8,126 bases of DNA. It comes from an uncultured Selenomonadales bacterium. Its GTDB lineage: Bacteria > Bacillota > Negativicutes > Selenomonadales > Selenomonadaceae. Shown here in pieces: positions 6,072 to 8,126 of the stretch (the stretch's first letter is position 1; each line of letters begins with the position of its first letter). Below the pieces are notes generated by a model. That model made no database searches. It saw nothing but the letters and a program-made list of their open reading frames with translations, and was not told where the DNA came from. The translations under genes were made by a program, and so were the position numbers. The DNA lies in assembly GCA_937877565.1 (NCBI GenBank), contig CALFJB010000093.1, positions 1 through 8,126 on the forward strand, in the 5' to 3' direction.

Positions 6072-6096
6072 AATTCCTACCTCCTTGTGTTATTAT
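6067..6096 (+). promoter_or_regulatory. Probable promoter for the gene at 6149
   Basis: TTTACA (6067-6072) and TATTAT (6091-6096) are 18 bases apart, giving a start near 6103 and a leader of about 45 bases. On the opposite strand a TATAAT (6097-6092) with TTCATA 17 bases upstream overlaps it, so which direction is used in vivo is not certain. Confidence 0.5.
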
Positions 6097-6148
6097 ACCG
6101 CTTGAATTTAGTTTTATGAAATTTTTTTGAATTTGGAGGGTGGTTTTT

Positions 6149-6916
6149 ATGGATAATGAAACCATTTACAATGTGGTTGGCAATACCGATAATCCTGTTA
6201 TGAACGGCGCTAGTGACAAAGAGAATGCGTTTATTGTTGAGTCCGGCAACACCACGATTAACAACTACGATTCTTGGGAAAAAATTAAGGTGTCTGGCAC
6301 TATTCAAAATTGGGTTGTTGATAACAACGACTTCGTTGTAAATACCGATAACGGTTCTGTACGCGTAAGCGATGCTCGCGGAAAAATGATGGAATTCTAT
6401 AACGGTAACGATGAATTTATTATGCACGTTTGCTTGCAAGTGCCCGGTGCAACGTTTAACGGTGATGGCGAAGATTATCTTTACTATAACGAAGAAACCG
6501 AAGAATACGAAACTCATAACTACGGCAGATACCATGAACCTCTTGTGGTTGTCGGATCGTCTAAAGGCGCTAACACCGCGATCGCAGGTGACGGCGGCTC
6601 AATACTTTGGGGCGGCGCAGGAAAAACAGATGACTTGCTTGTTGGCGGCGATGGTGTTGACGTATTTATTTATGACTACGGTCAAGGTAGCGATGCCGTT
6701 ATTTCTGACGAAGAGGACTCTATAGTTATGAACAACACGTCCGTGGACGATATTAAGGGATACGCCGTTGAAAGTAATAGTGTTCGTTTCGTGTTTAACG
6801 ATTTCGGTAGCTTGAGTGTTTATGGGCGTGCAAACCAATTCATTATTGGCGGCGACACTTACACTTGCGATTACGACAACGCTAAAGTTCTTGTAAAGTC
6901 AACAACAGAGGAATAA
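6149..6916 (+). CDS. RTX-like protein, putative type I secretion cargo
   Basis: This is a 255-residue acidic protein. ATG 6149 is chosen because GGAGGG (6135-6140) lies eight bases upstream; an in-frame GTG at 6140 overlaps that site and is unlikely. There is no signal peptide or membrane segment. The C-terminal half has an RTX stretch: L-W-G-G-A-G (153-158), D-D-L-L-V-G-G-D-G-V-D-V-F (161-173), then G-Q-G-S-D-A-V-I (178-185). This follows GGxGxDxLxGGxGxDxF better than the protein at 96-1163, so it probably binds calcium. A beta module follows (V-R-F-V-F..., G-S-L-S-V-Y-G) and closely resembles the end of the other RTX-like protein. Residues about 27-90 appear to be an earlier copy of the same module (N-D-F-V-V-N-T..., G-S-V-R-V-S-D). 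Export by a type I system is inferred; no exporter is present here. The gene is divergent from glyQ and closed by a strong terminator. Confidence 0.82.
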   Translation: MDNETIYNVVGNTDNPVMNGASDKENAFIVESGNTTINNYDSWEKIKVSGTIQNWVVDNNDFVVNTDNGSVRVSDARGKMMEFYNGNDEFIMHVCLQVPGATFNGDGEDYLYYNEETEEYETHNYGRYHEPLVVVGSSKGANTAIAGDGGSILWGGAGKTDDLLVGGDGVDVFIYDYGQGSDAVISDEEDSIVMNNTSVDDIKGYAVESNSVRFVFNDFGSLSVYGRANQFIIGGDTYTCDYDNAKVLVKSTTEE

Positions 6917-6932
6917 TAAAAAAATTTCTATC

Positions 6933-6988
6933 TTGTAACAAAAAAATTTATCTCCTTCCAAAATTGGTTGGAGATTTTTTTGTTACAA
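6933..6988. terminator. Long intrinsic terminator hairpin
   Basis: The left arm from TTGTAACAAAAAAAT (6933-6947) continues into TCTCC (6951-6955) after a 3-base bulge. It pairs with GGAG-ATTTTTTT-GTTACAA, which ends at 6988. A smaller dyad CCAA/TTGG fills the loop. The T run lies inside the right arm (6975-6981). It ends the 6149 gene and separates it from the sensor gene; near symmetry makes it usable from both sides. Confidence 0.8.
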
Positions 6989-7018
6989 AGAAAAATAATT
7001 TTCAATGCCAAAAATTTC

Positions 7019-7047
7019 TTGAAAAAGCTTTACCGTTAATATATAAT
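7019..7047 (+). promoter_or_regulatory. Strong sigma-A promoter for the sensor gene
   Basis: TTGAAA (7019-7024) and a perfect TATAAT (7042-7047) are separated by the ideal 17 bases, giving a start near 7054. The ribosome site AGGAAAG (7062-7068) follows, then ATG 7080. Confidence 0.82.
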
Positions 7048-7079
7048 TATTTCCAATTTTTAGGAAAGAAGTTTGCGCT

Positions 7080-8100
7080 ATGGACAAACAAACGCCTGTA
7101 AAAATTCATGCAGGAGTTTTTGACGGTAAAAATAAAGTTGTAATCGCGGCAGGTATCCTGTTGCTTTTTGTGTTATCTGTTTGCGTCGTTGCGTACATAA
7201 ATATTTTTGAGATATTCAAGCCTGAACCTAAAGTCGAAATTCACGCGCAAAATAATTTCAATCGGACTTTGTACGTTGTGACGGATCGCAATTACGCGCC
7301 ATATTCTTACATTGATGAAGACGGTAAATACGCCGGTCTTGATGTTGAGATGATGAACGAAATTGCCAACAGAATCCAGATGAATTTGGATTTAAAGCTT
7401 GAAAGTTGGACGGACGCTCGCAAAGATTTTATGGACGGCGAAGCTGATGTCATTATGAACGTTGATTCAGATTTGATTGAAAACAATACAAACATTATCG
7501 CCACTTTGCCCACTACTGAAAAGCAATATGTAGTTTATGGTAACCGCGAAATTAAATCCGTTGCAGATCTTTACGGCAGGCGCGTTGCCGCATTGCACAG
7601 AATGTCCGGCTTAGGGCTTGATGATGAAATTGCTTACGTAAACTCTTATCACAAAATTTTTCAAGGACTTAAAACAAACGAATATGAATTTGCAATTTGT
7701 CCGATACAAGTTGGAAATTATTTTTTGGAAGAATTTGAACTCAACGACGTTTTCCCAAGCTACGCCGTTATGCACGTCTACGGAACTTTGGCAATGCACT
7801 CCGAAGATACAATGTTGCGCGTAAAAATTAATGCCGCGTTGATTCAAATGCAACAAGAAGGTCGACTCGACGAACTCGATAGAAAATGGATTAGCAGTCG
7901 TTATGAAAATATGACGCTTTCCGATATGATTAAAAATCGTCCATGGCTTGTCGCCGCTATCGTGTTCGCGGTCTTTTTATTTTTCCTGCTCCTCACTTAC
8001 ATTTTACTTCAATATCGAAATTCAAAACTTCAAGTTGCATATACAAAACGTTTGCAGGAAAATCTTGAAACGATTCATCATCAGCAGGAAGAACTTAAAC
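7080..8100 (+). CDS. Membrane sensor with periplasmic solute-binding domain (partial, 3' end missing)
   Basis: This reading frame stays open to the contig end; 340 complete codons are native and the frame would run on into adapter sequence, which must be ignored. Residues 19-41 form a transmembrane anchor. Residues about 63-275 match the family 3 extracellular solute-binding fold (amino-acid type): L-Y-V-V-T-D-x-x-Y-A-P-Y-S-Y near 64, then D-G-K-Y-A-G-L-D-V-E-M-M-N-E-I-A (81-96), A-D-V-I-M-N (122-127) and a V-A-x-L-H segment (169-173). Residues 289-311 form a second transmembrane helix, and from 312 a charged, Gln/Glu-rich stretch begins a cytoplasmic coiled coil. This layout is usual for receptors whose missing end is a histidine kinase, a GGDEF/EAL enzyme or a chemotaxis module; the window cannot say which. 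The second helix makes a plain ABC binding lipoprotein unlikely. ATG 7080 has AGGAAAG (7062-7068) upstream and its own strong promoter. Confidence 0.85.
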
Positions 8101-8126
8101 AGATCGGAAGAGCGTCGTGTAGGGAA
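8101..8126. other. Illumina TruSeq adapter left at the contig end
   Basis: The final 26 bases begin with AGATCGGAAGAGC, the common TruSeq core, and continue GTCGTGTAGGGAA, which is the reverse complement of the universal adapter. This is library sequence and not genome. The first two bases could also be native by chance, since they extend the reading frame plausibly. Confidence 0.98.

Noticed and set aside
6140..6148. GTG start for the second RTX-like gene
   Set aside because: It overlaps the ribosome binding site GGAGGG; ATG 6149 is properly spaced.
6077..6535. Long minus-strand open frame overlapping the second RTX-like gene
   Set aside because: It runs antisense to a gene with proper start, RTX motifs and terminator, and its translation is low-complexity Val/Ile/Asn shadow sequence.
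8100..8126. Continuation of the sensor coding region to the last base
   Set aside because: The bases are adapter sequence; the open frame through them is accidental.
1..8126. CRISPR array, tRNA, rRNA or insertion sequence with transposase
   Set aside because: No regularly spaced repeats, no cloverleaf or rRNA-like sequence, and no transposase-like reading frame were seen.

Overview
The window is 8,126 bases of moderately AT-rich bacterial DNA with strong AGGAGG-type ribosome binding sites and several clear intrinsic terminators. This fits a Bacillota-like genome. RTX-like acidic proteins without signal peptides beside glyQ/glyS suggest a diderm Negativicutes (Selenomonas-like) organism, but that placement is inference from memory of such proteins. 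The last 26 bases (8101-8126) are Illumina TruSeq adapter, so the natural sequence ends at 8100 and the window is the end of an assembled contig.

Layout, left to right. (1) 96-1163 (+) encodes an RTX-like secreted or surface protein, closed by a textbook terminator. (2) 1408-1851 (+) and 2219-2920 (+) encode two proteins of unknown function. They share a short N-terminal motif, and each start codon is preceded at identical spacing by the same 14-base box. The first has a good sigma-A promoter enclosed by imperfect inverted repeats and flanked by an 8-bp direct repeat. Removing one repeat unit would rebuild a perfect ribosome binding site, so this looks like a tiny promoter-bearing insertion. 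The second follows a 367-base gene-free stretch holding several hairpins, perhaps a structured leader. (3) 3018-5965 (-) is the glyQ-glyS operon, both subunits of the tetrameric glycyl-tRNA synthetase, overlapping by one base and intact. (4) 6149-6916 (+) diverges from glyQ and encodes a second, smaller RTX-like protein whose C-terminal module resembles that of the first. (5) 7080-8100 (+) is the 5' part of a membrane-anchored sensor: transmembrane helix, periplasmic amino-acid-type solute-binding domain, second transmembrane helix, then the start of a coiled coil. It is cut off by the contig end.

Only glyQ and glyS have a firm functional link. The two RTX-like proteins are probably type I secretion cargo, with no exporter genes in view. 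The two unknown proteins appear related in N-terminus and in start-site architecture, which suggests shared regulation. The most unusual feature is the insertion-like promoter cassette at 1318-1405 together with the recurring TTTTCAGTRACGGT box.
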